A stretch of DNA of 64,000 bases, taken from contig JAAXNY010000004.1 in assembly GCA_013420905.1 (NCBI GenBank), positions 3,162,001 to 3,226,000 on the forward strand, in the 5' to 3' direction. The position numbers and the translations under genes are program-made. Every line of letters starts with the position of its first letter. Position 1 is the stretch's first letter. This DNA comes from Collybia mongolica (Eukaryota; Basidiomycota; Agaricomycetes; Agaricales; Clitocybaceae). Under the pieces are notes generated by a model. It saw only the letters and a list, made by a program, of their open reading frames with translations. It did not search any database and had not been told where the DNA came from. Of this stretch, positions 34,399-49,688 are shown piece by piece.

Positions 34399-37300
34399 AT
34401 GGAGGACATCGCTCCTTCAGGACGCTCAGTTGACATCGAACTCGGAGGCCAAGAAGTCATTACCATTGATCTCGACAACCTCGATCCTAACCCCGACGAT
34501 GTTTTAGACCTATTGAAGGATGGGCAATGTAAGATATGGGTGTGGACCAAGCTCGCCGGAGAGTATTGGCGGAGAGGGTATTTGGCAGCAGCAGAGCGAA
34601 TCGCGTTGAGTGCAGTGGATTGTTCGTACGATTTCATATAATTCACTTCTAAGTTAACCATTGCACCTAGCCTTTCAGGCTAATGGAACGATGTCTGCCC
34701 TACCTCCCATTTATTCTTTACTGGCCAACATCCAAATTGCCCATGCTCGAAAGGCACCTAAGCTAGTATTGCCCAGTGCCCGTGTGTCCCCACCTCTGAG
34801 GCTAATGGGCAACACACTGACATATCATCAGGTCAAGATATCATGATAGGCGAAAAGTCGAAAGAAGAATATTATCGTGACGCAGCCCAGTTCCTGAATA
34901 CTGGTGAGAGGGTGGGCGCAGAAGCGGGAGACGGAGTTGGGGGTACTCTTTCTTTCCTAACTCGAGGTCTGTCCTTGGGGCAACCGAATTCTGTTCACCC
35001 GGCTGAGACCTATACTAGGCATTCAACAATTAGCAACAAGGTCTATGGATGATGCTTTACGGTCGTTTGATGGTGTCTTGCTCGAAAAACCTACAAATTT
35101 GGTCGCACTTCTCGGAAAAGTGAGACGCGACCTTGCTTTTGTCGTTTTATCCCTGACTGGTGCAGGCGAGGATCTTGTACGCCAGGCGGAACTTCCGAGA
35201 GGCTCTGAAAATCTTTCAGGACGTTCTCAGGTACAATCCTCGCTGTATACCGGACCCACGTATCGGTATCGGTTTGTGCTTGTGGGCGTTAGATCATAAG
35301 GCGAAAGCAAAAGCAGCATGGCAGCGCAGTTTGGAGGTGGTGAGCAATCCTGTGCGCATTGCAACGCAAGCAGGGATTGAAGCTGACTTTTCTAGAATCC
35401 ATCTGAGTGGCCTGCACAATTATTATTGGGCTTGGAAGCTATTAACTCAAGCAAAAGTGGTAACATAACGGAACCGGAACGAGCGCAATCGTTTTTGCAG
35501 GGCACGAAATATATTGAGAAGGCTTTCAATGCTAATCAGAAAAGTGCTGCTGCTGCCAATGCCTTGTGCGAACTATTTTTGCGCAAAGGAAACCACAAAC
35601 GGGTATTTACCTCCGTGATCTGCTAATTTTGTGTTGCTCAAATCCTTTTCTCTGAAGGCCTTAAAGTTGGCAGAACGCACCATACAGTTTGCAGACACAC
35701 TTACTGTTCTCACGGAAGGTTATCTGCGGGCGGGTAGGGTGTCGCACGCTGAAGGGTCTCTTGCATATGCCACAAGGTACTACTCTGCTGCGGTCGATGG
35801 ACAACCCAAGCATATCCTGGGAGCTATCGGGTTGGCCCAGATGCAAATGCAAAATGGTTTATTCCTGTCCTTCGGGGATTGTGAAAATATGCTCAATTAT
35901 AGCTTCAGATGAGATTGCCGCTGCGATTCATACCCTCGATACTCTGCTCCAACCACCAAATTCCCAACGCTCCCTGGAAGCGACGGTAATGTTGGCTTCG
36001 CTCCGCGCACACCCACGTCCCGGTGTATCAAATTCAGATGTTGCTCAAGAACGAGCAAGAGCTCGCGACCTCTTCGACCGGGTGAGCAAAAGCCTTGAGA
36101 TTGACGATGTTCGTGCAAATGGTCAGAATTCGAATAAAACTTCAAGGAGTATTGCCGATGACATGGACATGCATTTCGAGATCGCCCGTCTATGGCAGGG
36201 CGAAAATTTAGAGAGAATGGGCAAGGCATTAAAAGAAGCACTTAGGGTCAGCGAAATGACAAGCCGGGTAGACTCTCGTCTCCTGAACAATCTGGGTGCC
36301 TTGCATCATCTGGAGGGAAACCTAATAGACGCGCGCTTGCTTTATGAGAAGGCCCTCACGAGCGCTGCTGCTCTAGCATCTGAAACTGGGGAGAGCATGT
36401 CTACCTCTATTTTATATAACCTTGCAAGGGTTTATGAAGACCAAGGAGACGAATCTTTGGCCAAGTCGGCATACAACAAACTGGTTGCCAGGCATCCGGA
36501 ATACGTTGATGGTATGTCCGTCCATTTTACCTGTGACAATTGACACATATTGGACACAGCCAAAATTCGCGAAGCCCAAATGCTCGCAAATCTGAATCGA
36601 CACAACGAAGCTCATGAACTGCTTAAGCAATGTTTAGCTTCACAGAATAACAACCTCAATCTTCGTGCCTTCTACACCTATTTCCTTGTTCAAACGAACC
36701 TCCCAAAGCCCGCGAAAGATTTCGTCTTCGCTACACTTAAAGACCACGACAAACATGACGTCTACTCGCTCTGTGCTGCCGGATGGATTATGTATCATCA
36801 ATCTCGCGAAAGCAGAGATACAAGTTCCAAAGGCTTAGAGGAACGTAAACGAGGTTTTCAGAGGTCCGCAGAGTTTTATGAGAAAGCTCTGCATCTTGAT
36901 ACATTTTGCGCGTTTGCTGCGCAGGGGCTAGCTATTGTCACTGCGGAAGATGCGCTCGGGACGCTTAGCGGAGGTGTACCGAGTGCGGATGAAACACAAA
37001 GGCGCCTGAAGAATGCGCGGGAAGCGCTCGACGTCTTCGCGAAAGTTCGGGAGTCCATCCACGATGGCAGCGTCTATTTCAACATGGGTCACTGTTACTA
37101 CGCTCGTGACGAGTTCGACCGTGCGATTGAAAGTGTTAGTCTGTCTCGATTAAGGCACTGTTCATTCAGCTCAACTCTTTTCAGTATGAAACTGCATCGA
37201 CACGATTCTACAATGGCCAGAACGTATCAGTTCTGTTATGCCTTTGCCGTTCCTGGTACTCAAAGGCGACCAAAGATCAATCATACGCCGCTATGAATAC

Positions 37301-38353
37301 TGCCTTGCGATATGCTCAGCTGGTAAGTAATATACCACCTCTCTTCGACATATATGGACTTAACGCTATCTAAAGGCATTACATATTCAACCAAACGACA
37401 AAGCCGTTATTTACAACATTGCTATGATACAACAAAAGTCGGCTGAAATGCTCTTCGCAACTCCTCCAGCTAAACGGACACTTCGAGATCTTCAAGTGGT
37501 CATCGATCAAGCTGCTCACGCTCAAAAGTACGCGTCATAACTCTTTCCCAGGTCATTCAAACCCTTATGTTCGTTGTAAGGTTGTTTGCGTCTTTGGCAT
37601 CTGATATGTCACCCATAATTCCTTATAATAGGGACATTGCTGATCAACGCCGCAAATATGGTGACAATATGTTGAAAAAAGGTGATGAGCATCTCGCGTC
37701 CCAAAGGCAATTCGAGGCGGAGAGTCAGGCCAGACTTGACGCCGCACGACGCAAACGACAAGATGAGAAGGAACGCCAAGAAGCCTTGGAAGTGAGTTGA
37801 CACTAATGAGAGTGGTGATGACTTGCTCAAATGTCTCTCGCAGCGTGTCCGGATGGAGGAATTGAAGAGAGAAGCCGAGAAGTTGGCTGAGGAGCGACGA
37901 ATCGCCCGGGAACAAGCTATGGAATGGACACGGGAAGTTAGGATGGAGAGTGATGAGGAACGCGAGAGAAAGTCAAAAAAGACCCGAAAACCGAAACAAG
38001 ACGCTAGTGGCGATGAGGCTGAACCAAAAAAGAAACGGCGCGGTAAGCTCAAGAAAGCGAGTGAGCAGGATGATGGGGAGGAGCCTGCACAGTTTAGTGA
38101 CGAGGAGGACATTGAAAGACCCACAAAGAAGGTACGCACTCGTGAACTTACCTTCGATGGCTCTCTGATGGAACGGTTTCACCAGCGTCCTGTGAAGAAG
38201 CGTGTCGTGCGGGATGAGGACGATGAAGAAGTAACAGCACCTCAACGAAAGAAACAGTTGTGCGTGATCTCCTCCTTGCATGACGATATATTAACTCTAC
38301 ATGTTAGCAAAAGCAAAGAGATGCTTTCGGATACAGATGATGAAATGGGATAA
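34399..38353 (+). CDS. ctr9: Ctr9, TPR scaffold subunit of the Paf1 transcription-elongation complex
   Basis: Nuclear protein that holds together the RNA polymerase II-associated Paf1 complex. The N-terminus (SVDIELGGQEVITIDLDNLD, DGQCKIWVWTKLAGEYWRRG) matches Ctr9. Tetratricopeptide repeats follow through about 900 residues, for instance ILYARRNFREALKIFQDVLR, IGIGLCLWALDHKAKAKAAW, RLLNNLGALHHLEGNLIDAR, ILYNLARVYEDQGDESLAKS and SVYFNMGHCYYARDEFDRAI. The C-terminal part is a charged coiled coil (EELKREAEKLAEERRIAREQ) with a basic/acidic tail ending KSKEMLSDTDDEMG, typical of the family. At least ten introns, several of which I did not fix exactly. The ATG at 34399 is the first in-frame one before the conserved start. 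Confidence 0.92.
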
Positions 38354-38626
38354 CCCTTATTTAGTTTTGTAATTTGCTTTCGTGCCTACCACAATCACCC
38401 TATATATGTCCGTATAATGCTTTCAATACTTGTCGTGAAGATGCCACTTAGAGTAGGTGGTCAACGTGTGGGTATATTGCACAAGCCTCACGGCATGAAC
38501 ATGCCGCACAAATCAGTAACCACAACTCGCGTCCCTTTATACCAAACCACCCACTCCATACTTGATCATCCCATGGCTCCCCATTGCCTACCGTCCACCT
38601 TGTAATTTTAACGTCGCCGCAAGTTG

Positions 38627-41600
38627 ATGCCTGTCAACGCCCTGACTACGGAAGTTGGGCTCCGAGTTGGGCCAGTCATTTTAGAGACTTTGATCAAGCA
38701 TTACTTCGATCGGCTCAAGGGGGACGCTCAACAAGGCGAAGGGTCGACCCGTTTAAGACAGGATGAGTTGCTATATGATCAAGTCTTCAATGTTGTCAAG
38801 GTGGCGTGAACCGCGCTAGCCAAGTTTCAAACCTAACCATAGGAAAAACCGAAGACATTTCTTCACATTTCTAGCTTGTGAGTGACGTCCTCTCGGAGCG
38901 CTCATTGCATCTCATCGACCTCATAGCCATACCGTTGAAGATGTCCAAGGTGAGCAGTGACCTTATCACTTTGATGCTATATCCAGGACATCTCTTGCAA
39001 AGGCTTCGCAAACACACGTACTCCATCGCCACCCTGGGTTCATGTCATTCGAACTTTGGTTCCCATGGTCTCATGTGACGAAGCAGCATTGTATCTCGTG
39101 GAGGCGTTAGGTGGCGAAGACGAAGCCCGCCGCATCGTAGGCGGCGTGAAGTGGTGGCAGGTTCGTGGCGTTAGGGGGTCTGTCCTTTCTATAGTATCGC
39201 AGTCAATCCTTTTTTTGCCTTACGCGACCATCAGAGTCGATGCCCAATGGATAACCGCGAAGAAAGACTGGCAAGACGCTAAACGACGATATAAGATGCA
39301 AGAAAAACATAGAGATACTATTAATGAACTTCCAATTGACCCTGCTGCCACAATGAACGATTCTGGTACTTACGAAAAGGAGATGGATCGAATGCCATGT
39401 ATATTGTACTCTCATGGAGGTAAGCTGGTTGTATATTGTGCACACTTTAATCTTCTTGATACTTGAAATTACAAAACATAGGTGGCTACTATTTTGGCAG
39501 CGTTGATCAAGAACGGTAATATCTGGGCAAGCTGGTCGCATCATTCTAACGTCAGTATCCCACAGATATAGTATTCAGCGACATGCTCGAAAGATCAATG
39601 GTCGCGTTTTTGGTGGGTTCCCAACTCTGGATGCACGAACCCCAATCTTATTTGAATCGTCAGCTGTGGATTATCGCCTAGCTCCACAATACCCTTTTCC
39701 ATGTGCCCTTCAAGACCTATTGGCAGCATGTAAACATACAAATTTTTTTATGAATGTTGTATTTTGACTTCACCTGCAGACTTGTTTCTTATCAGGCCGC
39801 CAGCTGATGCTACTCATCGCCCCGTCGACCCCCAACATGTTGTAATTGCAGGGGATTCTGCGGGAGGCGGCATATCTCTTGCACTTTTGCAGATTATTCG
39901 CGATTGCAACTTGCCAATCCCTGCTGGAGGTGTTTTGATATCCCCGTGGTGTGATCTAACTCATTCATTCCCCAGTATACACACCAACACAGCTACTGTG
40001 AGCTTCTACCTCATATCTAAATCATCATCGGCAACTCAAATTAACAGGATGTGATCCCTCCTTGGGGACTATCATTACAAAAGCCTAGCATTCTGTGGCC
40101 GCCCCCATCGGACGAAATCTCTAACAGAGTTCATGCATCTTTAAGGTCTAAAATCCGACATGCCTTTCGGATGGACACAACCCATGACCCGACTGCTACT
40201 ACGAATTTTTTACATTCAGGACCGAGCGTTCTAGTTGATGCTGGCCCAACAGTGTCACCCCCCATGCCCGAAGTAGAAGGAGCGCAAAGCCAAATCATAT
40301 CCCTCAAATCCAAAACAGGGGAGACCTTGACGATTGACCAGCAGGTGCATCTGTACGCTCAAAATAGCCTCTTATCACACCCCCTTATCAGTCCTGTGAC
40401 ATCCTACCTTGGTGGCCTCCCACCCTTATTAATCATTGCGAGTGACAAGGAAGTACTAAGGGATGAAATCATCTACACGTATGTTAATTTTTTTAGAGTA
40501 GCATCCCGCTGAATCGTTTGTTCGACAGTGCCCATAAGGCCGCAAACCCTGAAAAGTATCCAATCAAGGAGGAGGCACGAATGCTATACCGACCACTTCA
40601 GGATATAGAAAAACAACATAAGCCTACCAAGGTTCATCTGCAGGTTTATGATGGCAAGCTACTCTTGTTTACAACATGCATCGGTTACTAACGACCACGT
40701 AGATACTGCACATGTCTTGCCAGTGTTATTTTCCTTTACCACTCCCGCCAAGTTTTGTTTCCGCGCCATCGCGACATTCTGTAAACATGTTACCGTGTCG
40801 CCCCCTTCAAGTCCTATTAACCCTTCCTCTTCTATGCCCAATCTCACTCCTCGATCTTCCTTTCTAGGAAACGGCTCGAAACAGGGAAAACTTACTAATC
40901 AGTCAAAAATAGGCATATCGCCAACATCAAACGACATAGACCCTTCTTGCCCCCCACCAGGACTAGAGCATAGGAATTTACCGAAGCGATCGCTATCGTC
41001 TAGAATGTATCAGGCTGCGTCGATGATCCGTCCAAAATCCGCCCCTGGTACTCGTAGCGAAGGGCTAGTCAGCCATGGGCCCGCCCCTCCCCTGCCTCAT
41101 GGAGGAGCCCATCGTGAATTTTCGAATTTTTCAAATACTTCAAGTGACGTCGGAGGCCCTAGATTTCGAAATACTTCAGTCCCTCTCCCTTCTACTGAGG
41201 AGCGCACTGCTGGGGAGTGTATCTATACAGATGCATGGGTATGAACTTTATTATGTTTGAAAGCCTGCTAACTAAACCTGCCAGGACTCCGAAGGTTTCA
41301 TGATTCGGGAACGTGTGTCAACACAAGGAATAATCAGGCCCCTTGAGCCTGAGAGTGAACTTCATGCACTCCAGATTCAAGCAGAAACCATTGGATCACT
41401 CTCCGAACTTTCAGTGCGCAGGTATATTGACGCCAGAGCGGACTTCGACAAGCGGTTTGCGAGTACTATTAAAACGATCGAGAAGCATCGCCGCCGCAAC
41501 CTAGAGCATGCCAAAGACGATACAAAACGGAGTGTAGGGATATTTCAACGTGCCTTTACGCTTGAGAACTTACCTGCGAGTGAGACGAAATATGGGATTG

Positions 41601-41920
41601 CAGAAGGCCTCAGGGCGTCGTCAGGGAGTTGGGGTTGGGCCTGGGCACTTGACGAGAATGAACATCCACCTCCTAGCAGCATTGTCTCAAGAAGAGATAC
41701 TATGGAAGCTCGCCGCCTGGCAAAGATTGCGGATCAATCTGTATTGCAGGACGACCAGTCCCTTAGCGGAAACAATTTCTGGTCTGCGATCGTCAATTTC
41801 TTAACCGTCACACCGGATAGACACATTTCTAATACCTCAAGCCTGACCACCCAAAGGTCGAGGCTCTCCCGCTTGCTTTCGCGACACCCAGCAGATAAAG
41901 GACCATACCCATTAATCTAG
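38627..41920 (+). CDS. HSL-type alpha/beta-hydrolase (esterase/lipase) with long C-terminal tail
   Basis: Probable carboxylester hydrolase. After MPVNALTTEVGLRVGPVILE and a helical cap, exon joins yield the oxyanion motif HGGGYYFGS, VFAVDYRLAPQYPFPCALQD, and the nucleophile motif GDSAGGGISLALL. An Asp-bearing LLIIASDKEVLRDE and a His in DDTAHVLPVLF complete the Ser-Asp-His triad of the hormone-sensitive-lipase family. The hydrolase ends near base 40790. About 330 further residues form a Ser/Pro-rich tail and a helical basic segment (FDKRFASTIKTIEKHRRRNL) ending HPADKGPYPLI, unusual for simple esterases. Substrate unknown; a lipid-related role is plausible. Confidence 0.75.
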
Positions 41921-42141
41921 GTAGAACCGACAGCCGAACCCTATCATAAATTACATATACGATTTGTATCAGTTTATACTTTACAGCGAGCTTCTACTAG
42001 GTATTATACCACATTCACGGCACAGGAAAAACAGCGCCAAAAACAAAAACGATACAATATGTTCAAAGTCCCGCGAGTGAACCACCCCCGTCAATTGCCC
42101 TGAAAAGGGTCAAGTAGAATATACATATATCTTTACACAGA

Positions 42142-43635
42142 TTATAGCTTCGATTTGGGGGTCAAGACAATGCCTTCATCCTCCAATACCAGTTTCGCAA
42201 GCTTTCCAATTATAGGAAAACCAAATACATATAAAATTGCACCCTCAGAACTTGCCTGACGACGTGCGTATCTCGCGGCGATCCCTTGCGCAATTACGGA
42301 TAGCTTTGGACAAGAGTTAGATAAGCAAGGCGAAGGACGTCAGATTAATATACACACTCGGAAAAGCATCCAACTTCGAACAAAAACCATCTCTGGAATA
42401 GGGTACGGCTGTCCAGTTAAACTGCAATATTCCTTTTCCAAGTCTTCTAGGGGTATAGGAACATCTTGGGTGCCCCTTTTGTATCCCCTCATACTAAATG
42501 GAGTGGAGGTAGGAATAAGGGACATATCCACAGACCATGGCTGCGTAAGGTTCGCAAGATCTGCAAGCTATAAAGATCATGAGCACGTATTTGTATGGTT
42601 TACGAATCTGCTTAACTGGACTGCCTAGAGTACACAGCTCCCAATCTAAAATACCTATAACGCGATTCTCGGTTGGATGAAATATGAGGTTGTCCAATTT
42701 GTAATCTCCATGAACGATTCGAAGACCTGTTTTCGTTTCGTCGGGGAGATTATTTCGATACCAAGCGAGTAACTCGTCGAAAAATGGGATGACCCCAACT
42801 GGTTTTCCTGTCTCTACGTCTGTTGCTTCCGCTTGCGCTGCCGAAACGCGGGATATAGACTTGATTTGGCGCGGGAAGTAGTCCGTCGATGGACCAAATT
42901 TACTTAAACCGATACTTTCTGGTGAGACCGACCCTAGAGCTGCAAGGGCGCGGATAGCGGAAATCCAGCTTGTGCACAGAAGAACTAAGTAACCGAAAAA
43001 AAAAAGTGCGAATGATTTACCTACCACTCGCGTCGATCCTGAGAGGGGACCTCAAGCATTCTAGTATCGGTGAAGATACGACCATCTAAGAACTCCATAA
43101 CATAGAACGGTGTACCGACCACAGAGATATCTTCGCAGAGTAATATCGGCTCAGGAACCGGTACCTTTTGGTCGATGCGGGTTGATGGGTTTGAGTTAAA
43201 TTTATGAAGTGCTTGAAGCATGATATATTCGCGTTCTACTTGATGCGCCGTTTTCGAAAGAAGCTCGCCGGTGGGCTTCTTTCGTAAAACAAACCGTTTA
43301 TTTCTGAATTGCGTAAGTACTGAGTAAGAATGTGTATAGATGGCTTCTCACGTTGCATCCGTCAAGAAATATGTGGGATTGGACTGTAGAAGAAATGTTA
43401 CGCGGAAGATATACGAGGAGCATCCGTATATTCACACCTGTCCATACTATTTCCCACATTTTTAGCAGATATGTCGCGTCTATTAGGGTGGTAGACATAC
43501 TTTGAACTGCTTGATGCTGACTGGGGCCACGAGCTTGGATGTATGCTTGGCCAAATATGCATTTAGGCTGGAGGCATCAATGGAGGACCTGACCTCCCCA
43601 TACTCACCACCAACTTTCTTTGGTACAATAGACAT
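42142..43635 (-). CDS. APH-fold phosphotransferase-like protein (ACAD10/11 N-terminal type)
   Basis: Kinase-like enzyme of the aminoglycoside-phosphotransferase superfamily, close to the kinase half of ACAD10/11, which in animals acts on 4-hydroxyacyl-CoA. Start at 43635 ([20 protein letters not shown]); exons give [10 protein letters not shown], the lysine segment [35 protein letters not shown], the catalytic loop [15 protein letters not shown] and the metal-binding [13 protein letters not shown], and end LTPKSKL (TAA 42142-42144). Length about 400 residues. No acyl-CoA dehydrogenase domain is fused, so it is stand-alone. Its start is about 275 bp from the divergent mtHsp70 start. Confidence 0.8.
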
Positions 43636-43909
43636 GGATTGTAGATGAGTGCTAGCGTTGCTTTGTCCAACCTCCGCACTTATAAAAGCAACGATTTCTA
43701 TTGCTATCAACGGAACCCGGCAACTTCGTAAACCCGACAGCTGTGTACACTTGTTTGTGACGGTTCCTGTGAGAAAAGGTTCCCAAGACATCTTACAGCA
43801 CGTGATGTTCTGGAAAATTCGGGGAAAGCCGTTCGGCAAATTTCCAAACCAGTTACATAGGCAGGCCGAAAAAAAAATTGAACTTCACCTCTCTCATACT
43901 TCTACTACC

Positions 43910-46396
<2,487 letters not shown>

Positions 46397-47393
46397 AAGG
46401 CTTTTTTTTTGCTGTTCTATCTTGGTTTCTCGGATCTCATGCATCACTCGCTCTCACGATCATATTATCCACGCACGCACGCTAGATCTCTTTAAAAAGT
46501 ATTGCTGTCATGAACACTTACACTATTACGCATAGCATATTACCTAGTCTACGCAACCCCCCTTCTCAGTCACTACACTATTGAACATCGACGTTGTAAT
46601 TGAATATTGCTTAGGCAGTCTGACCTAGAGGTTAATATTCGAACAGATTTCAAAGTTCAAGGCGAGTTTGCCTAGTCTATTCACATTCAGTTGTCAGGGA
46701 GTGGACACGTGCTTTTTCAATAAACCTGAGGAAATAACTGATATACATACATTAATAACGGAAGTATAGGTGTGAGAAAAGGGTATTCTATACACGTACA
46801 TCTCGCAGCAATAGAGCTCTTTCGCGACTGAACAAATTTTGTGGAGTGATGAAATCGAGCATTCCTATTAGCCAATCTGTTGAGATCCAACTCAGGTTAG
46901 TCTATAGTAGATCACAATTCAGTAACTAGTGGTACAGTAAGCAATGGTCTGAGTGATAGATAAGGAAGCGGCTCACCCTCAGTCTATGTATAAACGACTG
47001 AGGGTGTCCATATGGTATAGTATGGTATATATATGAATGTGTGAGGTAAAGGGGACTATGATAAAGGGAACGATAAAGGGGGCGGAGGGTAAACGACGCG
47101 ACCATGGACAAAAGGCGTCCACGGTGCTGGATCAAAACTTAACACAATCCACTCGCTCCAGCCAATCAGAATGCGAAAATTGAAATGATGCCAGATTCTG
47201 TGTGGTTGCGAAACAGCTTTAATACCAAGACCTTATTGGAACACGAAAGTTGGCCTTAAACCTGTTTCCTAAATAGTTGTCATTCAGAGACAATGATGAT
47301 GGGGAGGAAACTGAGCGGTAGCGCAAAGCGGTGTCAGGGTCATCGTATTAAAGTATAACTCATGGCTTACTCTCTTTGCTCTCCAAAGCAGCT
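46397..47393. other. Intergenic, convergent 3' ends
   Basis: About 1 kb lies between the 3' ends of mtHsp70 (+) and DCTN5 (-). It is AT-rich with short direct motifs (ATAGTATGG-type repeats near 47012-47030) but has no supported gene. Confidence 0.5.
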
Positions 47394-48171
47394 TCATCGA
47401 TCGAGCGGCTGAAATCGAGTGTAATACTGTTTCGTATGAGCTTCCACTATTTCTTGAGTGGATTCCGGGAGGTCTTCTGTAAACCTTCCTAATCTCTCAT
47501 GGTTTATGCGACAACTTGGATTGGTTATGGAAAAGTGCACACCTGGAGACCCAGCGAACAGGGATAAGGCTGGAACGACGGTATTTGGAGGGACAATGGT
47601 ATTATCTGCGATCTTAGCACAGTCTTTGATAATAGTGAACTTTCCCTGGTACAAGTGATCAAAGAGCGCTGTCAATGGGGAGAAGGGAAATGAACGGACA
47701 ATCACACAATTCTTCCCGATTTCAACATGATTTCCTATCGTTGCCGCCTCTACAACAGAGCCGGCGCCGATATGAACATGGTCCCCTATTTTCATAGGAT
47801 AGTAATTGAAATTTCCGCGATACGTTTTGTAGGGAGGCCTAGACGGCTGGCTTGTTACATACTTCAGACAACAACAGGAAAAACGTACCGCATAACACAA
47901 CCCTCGCCCACGAGACAATATCTGCCTAGGGAGATGACGACGGCATGTCCAGGTCCTGTACGCCTCAAATCACCGCGTATTATTGCGCCACTTGAGATGA
48001 TGGTCTTTCCCCCAAGAATGATATTCTGCGGCCCAGCAATTGTAGCACGTCGTGAAACTTTGTTACCGGTATCCTGGAAGGACGGGTTAATCAGACTCTT
48101 TACTGAAGAGAAACGAGGGCGCGCACTGTCTCAATAAATTCGGCTTTAGAATAGTAAATTGGTGATTCCAT
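47394..48171 (-). CDS. Dynactin subunit 5 (p25, DCTN5)
   Basis: Pointed-end subunit of dynactin that links dynein to endosome cargo in hyphae. Start at 48171: MESPIYYSKAEFIET, then after a short intron GNKVSRRATIAG, NIILGGKTIISSGAIIRGDL and YCLVGEGCVMRPPYKTY. A left-handed hexapeptide beta-helix follows (YYPMKIGDHVHIGAGSVVEA, TIGNHVEIGKNCVIG, FTIIKDCAKIADNTIVPPNT, LFAGSPG), as in p25. The C-terminus EAHTKQYYTRFQPLDR matches the family. A 70-nt intron interrupts GKNCVIGKF. About 215 residues. Divergent from the TMEM70-like gene with only 67 bp between start codons. Confidence 0.88.
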
Positions 48172-48238
48172 GGTCAGATTTAACGGTAAGTCGTATATGC
48201 ACGTGATTTTGCACTCATTTTCCTCCACCTTCAAGTTC

Positions 48239-49045
48239 ATGTTACTTCAAGATATCTTGCGAACGCGTTCTCCATGGACGACTCGTTTTGTACGACACTT
48301 GACACGAAGCGCGACTCCATCAACCTCCAAACAGTGTCGCAAATTACCCTCTCTCCTGCGTCACTCCTCTGTGTCCGCAAAGGTCGCCTCCGAATCAGAA
48401 AACAATCCTACGCCAGCCCATGCGCATAACGCGACTTACAATGGGCCTCTTACAACGACTTTCAAGCGATTAAAAATATTCTCTCTGTCCTCTCTCACAC
48501 TTTCAAGCACCTTAGCCCCATTTATGTTTATAGTGGAGTCCAATCTGCCTCTCACCGCACGGTTTGCCCTGGCAGGTATTGCTATCGGGACGTCAGGTAT
48601 AAGCACTGGGCTCGTTGCCTGGTGCGGAATGCCATATGTGACGACTCTTAGACGCTTGAAGCCCAACGAAAACTCAGGTGCAGAAGGGATTGAGATGACA
48701 ACTCTCAACCTGTTCCTACGCCCAAAGATCACTACGGTCTGCCAAAGCCACTCTTTGATAACGTCTTCTAATTTCCGCAACTTGTAGGTTTACGATCCAA
48801 CGTTTTTAATAGAGACCAAGCGGGCCTTTGCAAAGTGGGAATTGGCAGGAGCATTGACACTTCCTGCTGGTAAATCCATAGCTCCGGGCACTGAGGAAAC
48901 CGTAGCGGAAACAACGGACAAAGATGGCAACATTGTTGGTAGGTGGATTGTGACTTGGGGAGATAATGGTGAAGGGACTTGTCGCCAAGTTGGTGATATC
49001 GTTCGGTGGGTAGAGGCAACTGATTCATGGTTCAAGGCAAACTAA
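48239..49045 (+). CDS. TMEM70-like mitochondrial inner-membrane protein
   Basis: Predicted mitochondrial protein: a basic, hydroxylated N-terminus (LLQDILRTRSPWTTRFVRHL) is a likely presequence. NATYNGPLTTTFKRLKIFSL then resembles the TMEM70/TMEM186 motif, followed by two hydrophobic helices (LTLSSTLAPFMFIVES and FALAGIAIGTSGISTGLVAW). After one intron comes a soluble beta-rich part, KRAFAKWELAGALTLP ... GRWIVTWGDNGEGTCRQVGD. Animal TMEM70 helps to assemble ATP synthase and complex I; the fungal role is untested. An in-frame ATG at 48170 would overlap the DCTN5 start region; I chose 48239. Confidence 0.65.
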
Positions 49046-49688
49046 TCATCGTCCACATATAAGCTACTTCAACGTTCATGAGGAATTGTTGACTTAATCA
49101 TGCTCCTTGGCTTCAAAGCCAAACAACACAATATCGGATCCATTGTACTAGGTAACTTTAGTCGTTTATCGTCCAGGTCTCCCACTAACTCACCGACCAG
49201 GATCATCCCGCGCTGAAATGTATTGTTTCCAAATCAGACTGGATCACGAAGTTATTTATGGCCACGGATAATTATGGACAATATCAAACATATGCACGTC
49301 AAGGTCTTCCAAGCACTACATATTGTGTTGTTTTACAGTAGTTCACGTCAAAGGTATTACTAATTTCCCGTAATGACGACCCTGTAATTGGTGGCAATAA
49401 TTGGTCATAAGGCGAGTATTACCGAGTTGATTCACCCCGAGTAACTAGTACTTCACATCCACAAGGTCTAGCCTGTTCTAGGCTGGGCGTGCCGTGCGAT
49501 GCTTACTTGGGACCTACTAGCATGGGTTCTAAGTAGACCCTTTGGCAGGCCTGGGCCAATACACTTGAGTTTTTACGATATAAAATTATTTGCTTCCATG
49601 GTCTGCTTAGTGTTATCAAACAACTTGAAGGTGAAGATTCCAAGTCCAGGGCTATCTGTTATATTGGCATCGGGACAATTCATATATA
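49046..49688. other. Intergenic, convergent 3' ends
   Basis: This 640-bp gap lies between the TMEM70-like gene and the 3' end of the first CYB2 copy. No conserved frame is found. Confidence 0.5.
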
